Positions 51,038-60,682 of a stretch of DNA of 64,000 nt are shown piece after piece. The position numbers were made by a program, and so were the translations under genes. Under the pieces are notes generated by a model. It had not been told where the DNA came from and did no database searches. It was given only the letters and a program-made list of their open reading frames with translations. The stretch comes from Propionivibrio dicarboxylicus (GTDB lineage: Bacteria > Pseudomonadota > Gammaproteobacteria > Burkholderiales > Rhodocyclaceae): the NCBI RefSeq assembly GCF_900099695.1, contig NZ_FNCY01000005.1, positions 62,001 through 126,000 of the forward strand, in the 5' to 3' direction. The first letter of the stretch is position 1. Each line of letters opens with the position of its first letter.

Positions 51038-52207
51038 ATGATTGAATTCGAGTACTGGCAGTTGCTGTTTTTTCCGCTGTTCTTCGTGCTTGGCTGGGCC
51101 GCGGCACGAATCGATATCCGGCATCTTGTGCGCGAGTCGCGCGCCTTGCCGCGTTCCTATTTCCAAGGCCTGAATTTTCTGCTCAACGAGCAGCCGGATC
51201 GCGCCATCGAGGCTTTCGTCGATGCCGTGCGTGTCGATCCGCAAACCGTTGAGTTGCACTTCGCGCTCGGCAGTCTTTTCCGACGCCGGGGCGAAACCGA
51301 GCGTGCCATCCGCATGCACCAGACGCTGATCGAGCGCGAGGACCTGCCGCAGGACCTCAAGCTGCAGGCGATGTCCGAACTCGGTCAGGATTTTCTCAAG
51401 GCCGGTCTGCTTGATCGCGCCGAGGAAATTTTCGAAAAACTGCGCGAAAGCAGCATCGCCGAAGAGGCCAAGCGCTATCTGCTGGAAATCTACCAGCAGG
51501 AAAAGGATTGGGCGAAAGCGATCGCGATCGCCGCCGAACTGCCCGATGTCGCGACGCTCAAGGATGTCGCCGAATACTATTGCGAACTGGCAGCGGCCGA
51601 ACAGATGCGCTCGCGGCCCGAGCAGGCGCGTCAGCATCTGCAGACGGCGCTGGAGAAGAATCGCAAGTGCGTGCGCGCCAGCCTGCTGACGGGTGACATC
51701 GACCTGCAACAGGAGCGTTATGCCGATGCGATCGCCAGCTGGCAGCGCATCGAACAGCAGGACCCGATTTACCTCGCGCTCGTTGCGCCGCGCCTGCTCG
51801 ACGCCTTTCGCAAGATGGACCGGCGCAGCGAAGGCCTGCAACTGCTGCGCGGCTATCTCGACCGCTATCCCTCGCTCGATCTGCTCGACGTGGTCTTCGA
51901 ACTGGTTCTCGAGAGCGACGGCCCGGAGGCGGCCTACGACCTTGTGCGCGACGAGTTGAAGCGCAACCCGACGCTGCTCGGGCTCGAGCGGCTGATCCAG
52001 GCCCGGTTGCTGACGGCGCCGCCCGAGACGCGGGTCGATCTCGACCTCGCCAAGGGCATCGTTCAGACGTATACCCGCCGCCTCGCGCGCTACCGGTGCG
52101 ATAATTGCGGTTTCAAGGCGCGCCAGTTCTATTGGCGCTGTCCGGCGTGTGGCGGTTGGGAAACTTATTCGCCGAAACGCACCGAAGAATTTGAACTTAC
52201 CCCGTAG
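51038..52207 (+). CDS. lapB: Lipopolysaccharide assembly protein B
   Basis: LapB holds LpxC near the FtsH protease so that LPS synthesis stays balanced. The 389-residue protein has an N-terminal membrane helix (LLFFPLFFVLGWAAARIDI), about nine tetratricopeptide repeats (for example DRAIEAFVDAVRVDPQTVEL) and a C-terminal rubredoxin-type zinc ribbon with two CxxC pairs: CDNCGFKARQFYWRCPACGG. All parts of E. coli LapB are present. The partner gene lapA, normally between ihfB and lapB, is missing. hldA follows after nine bases. Confidence 0.95.
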   Translation: MIEFEYWQLLFFPLFFVLGWAAARIDIRHLVRESRALPRSYFQGLNFLLNEQPDRAIEAFVDAVRVDPQTVELHFALGSLFRRRGETERAIRMHQTLIEREDLPQDLKLQAMSELGQDFLKAGLLDRAEEIFEKLRESSIAEEAKRYLLEIYQQEKDWAKAIAIAAELPDVATLKDVAEYYCELAAAEQMRSRPEQARQHLQTALEKNRKCVRASLLTGDIDLQQERYADAIASWQRIEQQDPIYLALVAPRLLDAFRKMDRRSEGLQLLRGYLDRYPSLDLLDVVFELVLESDGPEAAYDLVRDELKRNPTLLGLERLIQARLLTAPPETRVDLDLAKGIVQTYTRRLARYRCDNCGFKARQFYWRCPACGGWETYSPKRTEEFELTP

Positions 52208-52216
52208 GAAACTTTC

Positions 52217-53149
52217 ATGGTTCTTGGAGATTTTTCGAAGGTCCGCCTGCTTGTCGTCGGCGACGTGATGCTCGACCGCTACTGGTTCGGCGACGTTTCG
52301 CGCATTTCGCCGGAAGCGCCGGTGCCGGTCGTCAAGATCGAGCGCAGCGAGGAACGCCCGGGCGGCGCGGCCAACGTCGCGCGCAACGCTGCGGCGCTCG
52401 GTGCCCAGGTTTCCCTGCTGGCGCTGGTCGGGAATGATGAGCCGGGCGACAGCTTGCGGCGACTTGTCGAAGCCGGTGGCATCGACGCCAGCTTGTATGT
52501 GGATGAAGGCATCACGACGACGGTCAAGCTGCGGGTCATCGGCCGTCAGCAACAATTGCTGCGCATCGATTTCGAGAATCCGCCGTCACACGAAGTCTTG
52601 CTCGCCAAGTTGTCCGAGTTCGAGCGGCGGTTGCCCGGCTGCGATGCTGTGCTGTTTTCCGATTACGGCAAGGGCGGGCTGACGCACATCAGCGAAATGA
52701 TCCGGCTGGCCAAGGCGGCCGGGAAAGTGGTGCTCGTCGATCCCAAGGGCGATGACTACAGCATTTATGCCGGCGCGACGGTGATTACGCCGAACCGGTC
52801 GGAAATGCGCCAGGTCGTCGGGCGCTGGAAGGACGATGCCGAGCTTGAAAGCAAGGCCGTGGCACTGCGTCAGCAACTTGGCCTTGAAGCTTTGCTGGTC
52901 ACGCGCAGCGAGGAAGGCATGTCGCTCTTCCACGCCGGCGGTGCCATTCATGAAAAAGCGGTGGCGCGCGAGGTGTTCGACGTTTCCGGTGCCGGTGACA
53001 CCGTCATCGCCACGCTGGCGGTGATGCTTGCCTATGGCGCGCCGTGGGCCGAGGCGATCCATGTGGCGAATATCGCCGCCGGCATCGTCGTCGCAAAACT
53101 GGGTACGGCGGTCTGTCCGCGCGACGAACTCGACGCCGCCCTGAAATAA
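52217..53149 (+). CDS. hldA: D-glycero-beta-D-manno-heptose-7-phosphate kinase
   Basis: HldA phosphorylates heptose 7-phosphate at C1 on the way to ADP-heptose for the LPS core. The 310-residue protein is a PfkB/ribokinase-fold kinase: DVMLDRYWFGDVSRISPEAP, RPGGAANVARNAAALGA and the anion hole DVSGAGDTVIATLAVMLAYG with the catalytic aspartate. It stands alone, without the HldE nucleotidyltransferase half fused in enterobacteria, so a separate hldC-type gene must exist elsewhere. It precedes hldD in a run of LPS genes. Confidence 0.94.
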   Translation: MVLGDFSKVRLLVVGDVMLDRYWFGDVSRISPEAPVPVVKIERSEERPGGAANVARNAAALGAQVSLLALVGNDEPGDSLRRLVEAGGIDASLYVDEGITTTVKLRVIGRQQQLLRIDFENPPSHEVLLAKLSEFERRLPGCDAVLFSDYGKGGLTHISEMIRLAKAAGKVVLVDPKGDDYSIYAGATVITPNRSEMRQVVGRWKDDAELESKAVALRQQLGLEALLVTRSEEGMSLFHAGGAIHEKAVAREVFDVSGAGDTVIATLAVMLAYGAPWAEAIHVANIAAGIVVAKLGTAVCPRDELDAALK

Positions 53150-53158
53150 GGAGATTCC

Positions 53159-54154
53159 ATGTATACCATCGTCACCGGCGCTGCCGGCTTTATCGGTTCC
53201 AACATCGTCAAGGCGCTGAACGAGCGCGGCGAAACCAACATCATCGCGGTCGACAACCTGACCCGCGCCGACAAGTTCCGCAATCTCGTCGATTGCGAAG
53301 TGGCCGACTATCTCGACAAGGAAGATTTCCTCGATCGCTTGCTGGCCGGCGACTTCGACGGCGACGTCAAGGCGATTTTCCACGAAGGTGCCTGCTCCGA
53401 CACGATGGAGACCGACGGGCGCTACATGATGGAGAACAACTTCCGCTACTCGCAGGACATGCTCGACTGGTGTCTCGACCAGCAGGTCCAGTTCCTCTAC
53501 GCTTCCAGCGCCGCAACCTACGGCGCCAGTAACGAATTCCGCGAGGAGCGGCCCTATGAGTCGCCGCTCAACGTCTACGGCTATTCCAAGTTCCTCTTCG
53601 ACCAGGTCGTGCGGCAGCGTCTGCCGCAGGCGAAATCGCAGGTCGTCGGTTTCCGCTATTTCAACGTCTATGGTCCGCGCGAATCGCACAAGGGACGCAT
53701 GGCGTCGGTGGCTTTCCACCATTACAACCAGTTCCGCGCCGAGGGCAAGGTCCGCTTGTTCGAAGGCTGCGACGGGTATGGTCACGGCGAGCAGAAGCGC
53801 GATTTCGTCTATGTCGGTGACGTTGCCAAGGTCAATCTCTTCTTCCTCGATCTTCCCGAGAAGTCGGGTATTTTCAACCTCGGCACCGGTCGTGCTCAAA
53901 GCTTCAACGAACTCGCCGCGGCCAACGTCAATAGCTGTCGCGGCCTCAAAGGCGGATCGCCGCTGCCGCTGGCTGATCTGCTCAAGCAGGGGCTGATCGA
54001 ATATATTCCCTTCCCCGAAGCGCTCAAGGGCAAGTACCAGAGCTTTACCCAGGCCGATCTTTCGAAGCTGCGTGCCGCCGGCTACGAGGCGCCGTTCGCC
54101 AGTGTCGAGGAAGGCGTCGCGCAGTATGTCGATTGGATGAGCCGTCATGTATAA
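53159..54154 (+). CDS. hldD: ADP-L-glycero-D-manno-heptose 6-epimerase
   Basis: HldD converts ADP-D-glycero- to ADP-L-glycero-D-manno-heptose, the form used by WaaC and WaaF. The 331-residue short-chain reductase has the N-terminal motif [19 protein letters not shown] for [20 protein letters not shown], the catalytic tyrosine and lysine in [13 protein letters not shown] and the conserved [26 protein letters not shown]-type sequence precedes the ATG. Its end overlaps cysM by eight bases. Confidence 0.96.
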   Translation: MYTIVTGAAGFIGSNIVKALNERGETNIIAVDNLTRADKFRNLVDCEVADYLDKEDFLDRLLAGDFDGDVKAIFHEGACSDTMETDGRYMMENNFRYSQDMLDWCLDQQVQFLYASSAATYGASNEFREERPYESPLNVYGYSKFLFDQVVRQRLPQAKSQVVGFRYFNVYGPRESHKGRMASVAFHHYNQFRAEGKVRLFEGCDGYGHGEQKRDFVYVGDVAKVNLFFLDLPEKSGIFNLGTGRAQSFNELAAANVNSCRGLKGGSPLPLADLLKQGLIEYIPFPEALKGKYQSFTQADLSKLRAAGYEAPFASVEEGVAQYVDWMSRHV

Positions 54155-55046
54155 GACTCTTGAGGATACCGTCGGCCAGACGCCGCTGGTACGCCTGAAG
54201 CGCCTGCCCGGCAAACTCGTCGAGGCACGCGGCACGGTGGTGCTGGCCAAGCTCGAAGGCAACAATCCGGCCGGATCGGTGAAGGACCGGCCGGCGCTGT
54301 CGATGATCCGCCACGCCGAGCGGCGTGGCACGATTCGTCCCGGCGATACCCTGATCGAGGCGACCTCGGGCAATACCGGCATTGCGCTGGCGATGGCGGC
54401 GGCGACCTCGGGCTACCGGATGATCCTGGTGATGCCGGAAAACCAGAGCGTCGAGCGACGCCAGACGATGCGGGCCTTCGGTGCCGAACTGGTGCTGACG
54501 CCGAGGGATGGCGGCATGGAACTGGCACGTGACGTGGCCGAACGCATGCGCGACGAAGGTCGCGGCATCATCCTCGACCAGTTCGCCAATCCGGACAATC
54601 CGCTCGCGCACTACGAGGGGACCGGGCCGGAAATCTGGACGGAGACGCAGGGACGTGTGACCCACTTCGTCAGCAGCATGGGGACGACGGGGACGATCAT
54701 GGGCGTCTCGCGCTATCTCAAGGAGCAGAATCCCGCCGTCTGCATCGTCGGTTGCCAGCCCGAAGACGGTTCGCAGATTCCCGGCATCCGCAAGTGGCCG
54801 GAAGAGTATTTGCCGAAGATCTACGAGCGGGCACGCGTTGACCGGATCGAGCCGGTGTCGCAGGCCGATGCCGAGGAAATGACGCGTCGCCTGGCGCGCG
54901 AAGAAGGTATTTTTGCCGGTATCTCGTCCGGTGGTGCAATCGCCGCCGCCTTGCGCGTAGCGGCAGAAGTCGAGAACGCGACGATCGTGACGATCGTTTG
55001 CGACCGCGGTGATCGCTATCTGTCGACGGGTGTGTTTCCGGGATGA
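54147..55046 (+). CDS. cysM: Cysteine synthase B
   Basis: CysM makes cysteine from O-acetylserine with sulfide or thiosulfate. The 299-residue PLP enzyme has the PLP lysine K46 in [19 protein letters not shown], the substrate loop [20 protein letters not shown] and the phosphate-binding [20 protein letters not shown]. It begins eight bases inside hldD and ends in a four-base overlap with the exonuclease gene, so all three are translationally linked. The type B assignment rests on the shorter loop and the order; CysK is less likely. Confidence 0.9.
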   Translation: MYKTLEDTVGQTPLVRLKRLPGKLVEARGTVVLAKLEGNNPAGSVKDRPALSMIRHAERRGTIRPGDTLIEATSGNTGIALAMAAATSGYRMILVMPENQSVERRQTMRAFGAELVLTPRDGGMELARDVAERMRDEGRGIILDQFANPDNPLAHYEGTGPEIWTETQGRVTHFVSSMGTTGTIMGVSRYLKEQNPAVCIVGCQPEDGSQIPGIRKWPEEYLPKIYERARVDRIEPVSQADAEEMTRRLAREEGIFAGISSGGAIAAALRVAAEVENATIVTIVCDRGDRYLSTGVFPG

Positions 55047-55831
55047 GCGCTGTTCTCGTCTTCGACATCGAAACCATTCCCGACGTCGATGGGTTGCGGC
55101 GCTTGCATGGTCTGGATGCGTCGCTGTCCGACGCCGAGATCGCGGAAATGGCGTTCCAGCAGCGCCGGTCGCAGCATGGCAGCGATTTTCTGCCGCATTA
55201 CCTGCAGCGCGTCGCCGTGATTTCCTGCGCGCTGCGTTCGGGCAAGGACCTCAAGGTATGGTCGCTGGCGGCGCCTGAGCAGGGCGAGGGCGAGATCATC
55301 CAGCGGTTTTTCGATGGCATCGAGAAGTACACGCCGCAACTGGTCTCATGGAACGGCGGTGGCTTCGACCTGCCGGTCCTGCATTACCGTGGTCTGGTGC
55401 ATGGCGTGACGGCACCGCGCTACTGGGATCTCGGTGACGGCGATTTCGGCGACAGCCGCGAATTCAAGTGGAATAACTACATCAGTCGTTACCACACGCG
55501 TCACCTCGATCTCATGGACTTGCTCGCGCTGTATCAACCGCGGGCGAACGCGCCGCTCGACGACCTTGCCAAGATGATCGGCTTTCCCGGCAAGCTCGGC
55601 ATGGACGGCAGCAAGGTGTGGGAGGCCTGGTTGGCGGGTGAAATCGCCGGAATCCGCGATTACTGCGAAACCGATGTGATGAATACCTATCTCGTCTATC
55701 AGCGTTTCCGCCTGATGCGCGGAGAGCTTACGCGTGAGGAATACGAGGCTGAAATGACCTTCGTCAGGAGCGAACTGTCGGCGATCGACAAGCCGCACTG
55801 GCGGGAATTCGTGGCGGCCTGGGCCGGATAG
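55043..55831 (+). CDS. 3'-5' exonuclease related to the PolB exonuclease domain
   Basis: A 262-residue DEDD-family nuclease. VLVFDIETIPDVDGL gives the first two acidic residues, LVSWNGGGFDLPVL the second motif and YCETDVMNTYLVYQRFRLM the third. These match stand-alone proteins related to the proofreading domain of family B DNA polymerases, often found near surface polysaccharide genes; their biological role is not settled. It starts with an ATGA overlap on cysM and is last in the lapB-hldA-hldD-cysM run. Confidence 0.85.
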   Translation: MSAVLVFDIETIPDVDGLRRLHGLDASLSDAEIAEMAFQQRRSQHGSDFLPHYLQRVAVISCALRSGKDLKVWSLAAPEQGEGEIIQRFFDGIEKYTPQLVSWNGGGFDLPVLHYRGLVHGVTAPRYWDLGDGDFGDSREFKWNNYISRYHTRHLDLMDLLALYQPRANAPLDDLAKMIGFPGKLGMDGSKVWEAWLAGEIAGIRDYCETDVMNTYLVYQRFRLMRGELTREEYEAEMTFVRSELSAIDKPHWREFVAAWAG

Positions 55832-55851
55832 TCTCCGGCATGCCGCCCGGA

Positions 55852-55959
55852 TTAGGCGTCGCGCGAACCGCGCAGCGTGTCGATGGCGACAGCCAGAGCT
55901 TGCGGCAGGGCGGCGATGGCGATGAAGAGAACGGCGAGCAGCGATTGACTCAGATGCAT
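55852..55959 (-). CDS. Possible 35-residue single-pass membrane protein
   Basis: An ATG at 55959 with AAAGGAAA about seven bases upstream opens a 35-codon frame: MHLSQSLLAVLFIAIAALPQ, ALAVAIDTLRGSRDA. A single hydrophobic helix (residues 6-26) is followed by a short charged tail with TLRGSRDA, as in small membrane proteins that partner larger complexes. It lies on the minus strand between the exonuclease gene and nadE, so it is missed by length-based gene calling. The ribosome site and clean helix are the only support. Confidence 0.45.
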   Translation of the reverse strand: MHLSQSLLAVLFIAIAALPQALAVAIDTLRGSRDA

Positions 55960-56094
55960 TCGTATTTCCTTTGATATGTGTCGTTGGTATGCAGGAGCCA
56001 TTTTATCGACGGCGGCGCGGGCTGGCTGTTGGCTTTGTTCATGGCTTCGTTGTCGGTCTGTAACGGCCGGCGAACGCCGGTGCGGCGACCTTCT

Positions 56095-56122
56095 TTGGGC
56101 TGAGGCGGGGATCGTTTATAGT
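56095..56122 (+). promoter_or_regulatory. Candidate promoter of nadE
   Basis: TTGGGC (56095-56100) and TATAGT (56117-56122) are 16 bases apart, predicting a start within about one base of the ATG at 56130. The nadE message may therefore have almost no leader. Confidence 0.4.
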
Positions 56123-56129
56123 AGCGGTT

Positions 56130-57737
56130 ATGCCAAAAATCGCCATTGCCCAAATGAACGCCACGGTCGGGGATATCCCCGGCAACGCGGCCAAAATTCT
56201 CGATTTCGCCCGCCGCGCCAAGGCGCTCGGTGCCGATGTCCTGCTGACGCCGGAACTCATGCTCTGTGGTTATCCGCCGGAGGATCTGCTCTTCCGTCAG
56301 GACTTTTATGCAGCATGCGAGCGCGAACTCGACGCCCTGGCGCTCGCCTTGCCCGATCTCGACATGATCGTCGGATATCCGCTGCTGCAGGACGGACGGA
56401 GTTTCAACGCCGCCAGCTTGTTGCGTGGCGGCCGTCGGGTTGCGACCTACCGCAAGCAGCGCCTGCCGAACTACGAAGTCTTCGACGAGGAGCGTTATTT
56501 CGACGCCTGCGACGAGGCTTGTGTCGTCGAGATCAAGGGCGTGCGCTGCGGAATCAATATTTGTGCCGACGTCTGGGAGGCCGGGTCGGCCGATCGGGCG
56601 CGCGACGCTGGTGCCGAGGTTCTGCTGGTGCTCAATGCCTCGCCGTATCACATCGGCAAGCGCGACTTGCGCGCGCAGGTCCTGCGCGAGCGGATCGCCG
56701 CCACCGGCTTGCCGGTGGTCTATGCCAATCTGGTTGGCGGACAGGATGAATTGGTGTTCGACGGCGGTTCGTTCGCGCTCGATGCGCAGGGCGAGGTGCG
56801 TTGTCGCTTGCCGCACTTCGAGGAAGCGCTGGAAATCGTCGAGATCGTCGATGGCGCGCCCTTGCCCGGGCCGATTGCCGAGCCGGCTTCGGTCGAAGGC
56901 GAGGTATATCAGGCGCTGGTGCTTGGTGTGCGCGACTATCTCGGCAAGAACGGATTTCCCGGTGCCATCATCGGCTTGTCCGGTGGCATCGATTCGGCCC
57001 TGACGCTCTGCGTCGCGGTCGATGCGCTCGGCGCCGACAAGGTTCGTGCGGTAATGATGCCATCGCCTTATACCGCGCAAATGAGCCTCGACGATTCGCG
57101 CGAAATGATCCGTCTGCTCGGCGTGCGTTATGACGAAATTCCGATCGAGCCGGCAATGACGACGTTCGCCGCCATGCTTGAGAAAGAATTCGCCGGATTG
57201 CCTGCCGATACGACCGAAGAAAACCTGCAGGCGCGCATCCGCGGCATGATTCTGATGGCATTGTCGAACAAGACCGGGTCGCTGGTGCTGACGACAGGCA
57301 ACAAGTCGGAAATGGCGGTGGGATATTGCACGCTGTACGGCGATATGGCCGGTGGGTTCGCGGTAATCAAGGATATCGCCAAGACACTGGTCTATCGAAT
57401 TTCCAACTGGCGTAATACGGTGTCGTATGCCATTCCTGAGCGCATCATCACGCGGCCGCCTTCAGCCGAGCTGAAGCCGGGTCAGACCGACCAGGATAGC
57501 CTGCCGCCGTACGAGGTGCTTGATGCGATCGTCGAAGCCTACATGGAGCGCGACGTCAGTCCCAAGGACATCATCGCCCGCGGTTATGCTGAGGCGGATG
57601 TGCGTCGTGTTGTGCGCCTGTTGAAGATCAACGAATACAAGCGGCGCCAGGCGCCGGTCGGTATTCGCGTCACCCAGCGCGGATTCGGCAAGGACTGGCG
57701 TTATCCGATAACCAATCGTTACCGCGATCCCTTCTGA
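56130..57737 (+). CDS. nadE: Glutamine-dependent NAD+ synthetase
   Basis: NadE amidates nicotinate adenine dinucleotide to NAD+. The 535-residue protein has an N-terminal nitrilase-like glutaminase (about 1-260) with the Glu-Lys-Cys triad in LTPELMLCGYPPEDLLF, YRKQRLPNYEVFDEERYF and RCGINICADVWEAG, and a C-terminal ammonia-dependent synthetase with the PP-loop GLSGGIDSALTLCVAV and LVLTTGNKSEMAVGYCTLYG. No Shine-Dalgarno precedes the ATG; see the promoter at 56095. It is followed by the PII gene, which links it to nitrogen sensing by position only. Confidence 0.96.
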   Translation: MPKIAIAQMNATVGDIPGNAAKILDFARRAKALGADVLLTPELMLCGYPPEDLLFRQDFYAACERELDALALALPDLDMIVGYPLLQDGRSFNAASLLRGGRRVATYRKQRLPNYEVFDEERYFDACDEACVVEIKGVRCGINICADVWEAGSADRARDAGAEVLLVLNASPYHIGKRDLRAQVLRERIAATGLPVVYANLVGGQDELVFDGGSFALDAQGEVRCRLPHFEEALEIVEIVDGAPLPGPIAEPASVEGEVYQALVLGVRDYLGKNGFPGAIIGLSGGIDSALTLCVAVDALGADKVRAVMMPSPYTAQMSLDDSREMIRLLGVRYDEIPIEPAMTTFAAMLEKEFAGLPADTTEENLQARIRGMILMALSNKTGSLVLTTGNKSEMAVGYCTLYGDMAGGFAVIKDIAKTLVYRISNWRNTVSYAIPERIITRPPSAELKPGQTDQDSLPPYEVLDAIVEAYMERDVSPKDIIARGYAEADVRRVVRLLKINEYKRRQAPVGIRVTQRGFGKDWRYPITNRYRDPF

Positions 57738-57790
57738 TTCTGTTAGGATTGGGACGGAATCCAGCCCTTATCTTTTCCGGGAGAAAGTGA

Positions 57791-58129
<339 letters not shown>

Positions 58130-58152
58130 TCGGCGGGTTCCCCGCTTTCTCC

Positions 58153-58174
58153 GCGACCCGCTGAGGCGGGTCGC
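58153..58174. terminator. Stem-loop between glnB and the Smr gene
   Basis: GCGACCCGC (58153-58161) and GCGGGTCGC (58166-58174) form a perfect 9-bp stem with a TGAG loop, followed by GTCGTTT. It serves the convergent pair, probably weakly because the T run is short. Confidence 0.6.
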
Positions 58175-58180
58175 GTCGTT

Positions 58181-58744
58181 TCAGCGCGGCGGGCGTCCCT
58201 CGCTCGCCTGCAGCAGTACCCACAGCGCGCCCTCGCCGCCGTCGGCCAGCGGGGCGTGGCAGAACGCCAGTACATGTTTGCTGCGCATCAGCCATCCCTT
58301 GACGAGGTGTCTTAGCACGCCTTCACGGCCTGGCGAGCCGAAGCCGCGGCCGTGCACGATGCGCAGGCAGCGCTTGCCGCTGGCAAGCGATTCGGCGACG
58401 AATTCACTGACGGCTTGGTGCGCTTCATGGCGATTCATGCCGTGCAGGTCGATATGGTTCTGGATCGACCAACGCCCGCGTCGCAGGTCGCGCAGCACGT
58501 TGCGCGGCAGTCCGGTGCGCAGGTAGGAGGTGACTTCGCCAAGTGTGACGAGGTCGTCGATTTCGAGCGGACCATGCAGCGATTCGGCAATGGCCGCCGC
58601 TTCGTCCTGTTCGCGCTGGCGCGCCCTCGGTCGTGGCTTGGGGGGCTCGTGGACGACGCGGGCGTCTGCCGGCAATGGCACCGCATCGGCGACGGCTGCG
58701 CGGAACGCGGCAATGTCGTCGGGAGTAGGAATCGGATGCTTCAT
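58181..58744 (-). CDS. Smr domain protein
   Basis: A 187-residue protein with a proline/arginine-rich N-terminal linker and a C-terminal Smr domain (about residues 92-180). The domain signatures are HIDLHGMNRHEAHQAVSEF and IVHGRGFGSPGREGVLR, the DLHG and HGRG loops that bind nucleic acid or nick DNA in MutS2-like and SmrA proteins. Stand-alone Smr proteins have nuclease activity in E. coli, but their role is unclear; recent work links relatives to ribosome rescue. A strong hairpin separates it from trxB upstream. Confidence 0.88.
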   Translation of the reverse strand: MKHPIPTPDDIAAFRAAVADAVPLPADARVVHEPPKPRPRARQREQDEAAAIAESLHGPLEIDDLVTLGEVTSYLRTGLPRNVLRDLRRGRWSIQNHIDLHGMNRHEAHQAVSEFVAESLASGKRCLRIVHGRGFGSPGREGVLRHLVKGWLMRSKHVLAFCHAPLADGGEGALWVLLQASEGRPPR

Positions 58745-58770
58745 GAGGGCGCGAGACTCGAAACGGGCAA

Positions 58771-58805
58771 GCCGACACCGGCCTTCCGTGGAAGGCGGTG
58801 TCGGC
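58771..58805 (-). other. Long hairpin between trxB and the Smr gene
   Basis: GCCGACACCG-G-CCTTCC and GGAAGG-CGGTGTCGGC pair over 16 bp with one bulged G and a two-base loop centre. No T run follows. It may partly terminate trxB transcription. Confidence 0.55.
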
Positions 58806-58836
58806 GGAACATCGGGGGCTGCGTGCGAGGCTTGGT

Positions 58837-59820
<984 letters not shown>

Positions 59821-59828
59821 CTAGGATG

Positions 59829-59834
59829 ATTATA
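59829..59834 (-). promoter_or_regulatory. -10 box of the trxB promoter
   Basis: The minus strand reads TATAAT 33 bases upstream of the start codon; the -35 element is weak. The leader after it carries an inverted CCTAG/CTAGG that overlaps the ribosome site. Confidence 0.5.
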
Positions 59835-59923
59835 CCGGCTTGATCCGGACAATTAGAGGCAGCCAGTAGTGCGAAGCCTAATAATTATTTTGACATTTCG
59901 GGGTCTGTTTTAGGGGGTGTGAT

Positions 59924-60571
59924 ATGGCGTCTAATTTGGCGTCGCTAAGAGCCGTACCGCTGTTTGCTGGCGTGCCCGATGAGCAATTGGAATTGGTTGC
60001 TCGCGTGGCTGTGAAGCGAAAATTTCCCAAACATCGCACGGTGGTGTTTGCGGGCGATAAGACAAGCGCGCTTTATGTGATCGTAAGCGGCAGTGCCAAG
60101 GTGTTGAGCCGTGATTCGGAAGGAAGGGAAGTGATTCTTGCCTTTCTCTCCCAGGGCGAATGTTTTGGCGAAATGGGGTTGATCGACGGCGAACCGCGTT
60201 CAGCGGATGTCGTCGTGGTGGATCCTAGCGAATTGCTGGAGATTTCCAGAGATGATCTGGTGAAGGCCTTCAAGCAAAGCTCGGACCTCAGCCTGAATAT
60301 CATGAAGAGCCTGGTTACGCGCCTGCGGCAGGCAAATTGGAAGATCGAAGGTTTGGCGCTGATGGATGTCTATGGTCGCGTCGCCAAGAATCTGTTCGAT
60401 TTGTCCGAAGTCGTCGGCGGTGTGCGCATCATCCGGCACAAGGTCACCAAGCAGGATATGGCCAAGCTGGTCGGGGCGTCGCGCGAAATGGTGACTCGGG
60501 TGATGAAGGATCTGGAGAGAAGCGGTTATATCCGGATTAACGATGGCAACATCGTCATTACGATGGACTGA
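59924..60571 (+). CDS. Crp/Fnr-family transcriptional regulator
   Basis: A 215-residue regulator with an N-terminal cyclic-nucleotide-like beta barrel (LYVIVSGSAKVLSRDSEGRE, GECFGEMGLIDGEPRSADVV) and a C-terminal winged helix (TKQDMAKLVGASREMVTRVM). It lacks the cysteine cluster of Fnr, so it is not an oxygen sensor of that type; the FGEMGLIDGEPRSA stretch resembles the cAMP-binding PBC of Crp but the arginine-serine pair is followed by an unusual ADVV. Divergent from trxB, it may respond to redox or a cyclic nucleotide. A TTGACA lies at 59890-59895. Confidence 0.88.
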   Translation: MASNLASLRAVPLFAGVPDEQLELVARVAVKRKFPKHRTVVFAGDKTSALYVIVSGSAKVLSRDSEGREVILAFLSQGECFGEMGLIDGEPRSADVVVVDPSELLEISRDDLVKAFKQSSDLSLNIMKSLVTRLRQANWKIEGLALMDVYGRVAKNLFDLSEVVGGVRIIRHKVTKQDMAKLVGASREMVTRVMKDLERSGYIRINDGNIVITMD

Positions 60572-60590
60572 GACGCTGCGCTTCGGAATC

Positions 60591-60622
60591 GGGAGCCTCG
60601 CGGCAGTGGCCGCGAGGCTCCC
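60591..60622 (+). terminator. Strong GC-rich hairpin after the Crp/Fnr gene
   Basis: GGGAGCCTCGCGGC (60591-60604) and GCCGCGAGGCTCCC (60609-60622) form a perfect 14-bp stem with an AGTG loop. It is followed by GGTTGTCGG rather than a T run. A TATAAT at 60643-60648 just beyond could be the -10 of ftsK. Confidence 0.6.
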
Positions 60623-60682
60623 GGTTGTCGGCATTGGGCAGTTATAATGCGACTTTGTTTGTCCTGACGAGTCGCAGTATCC

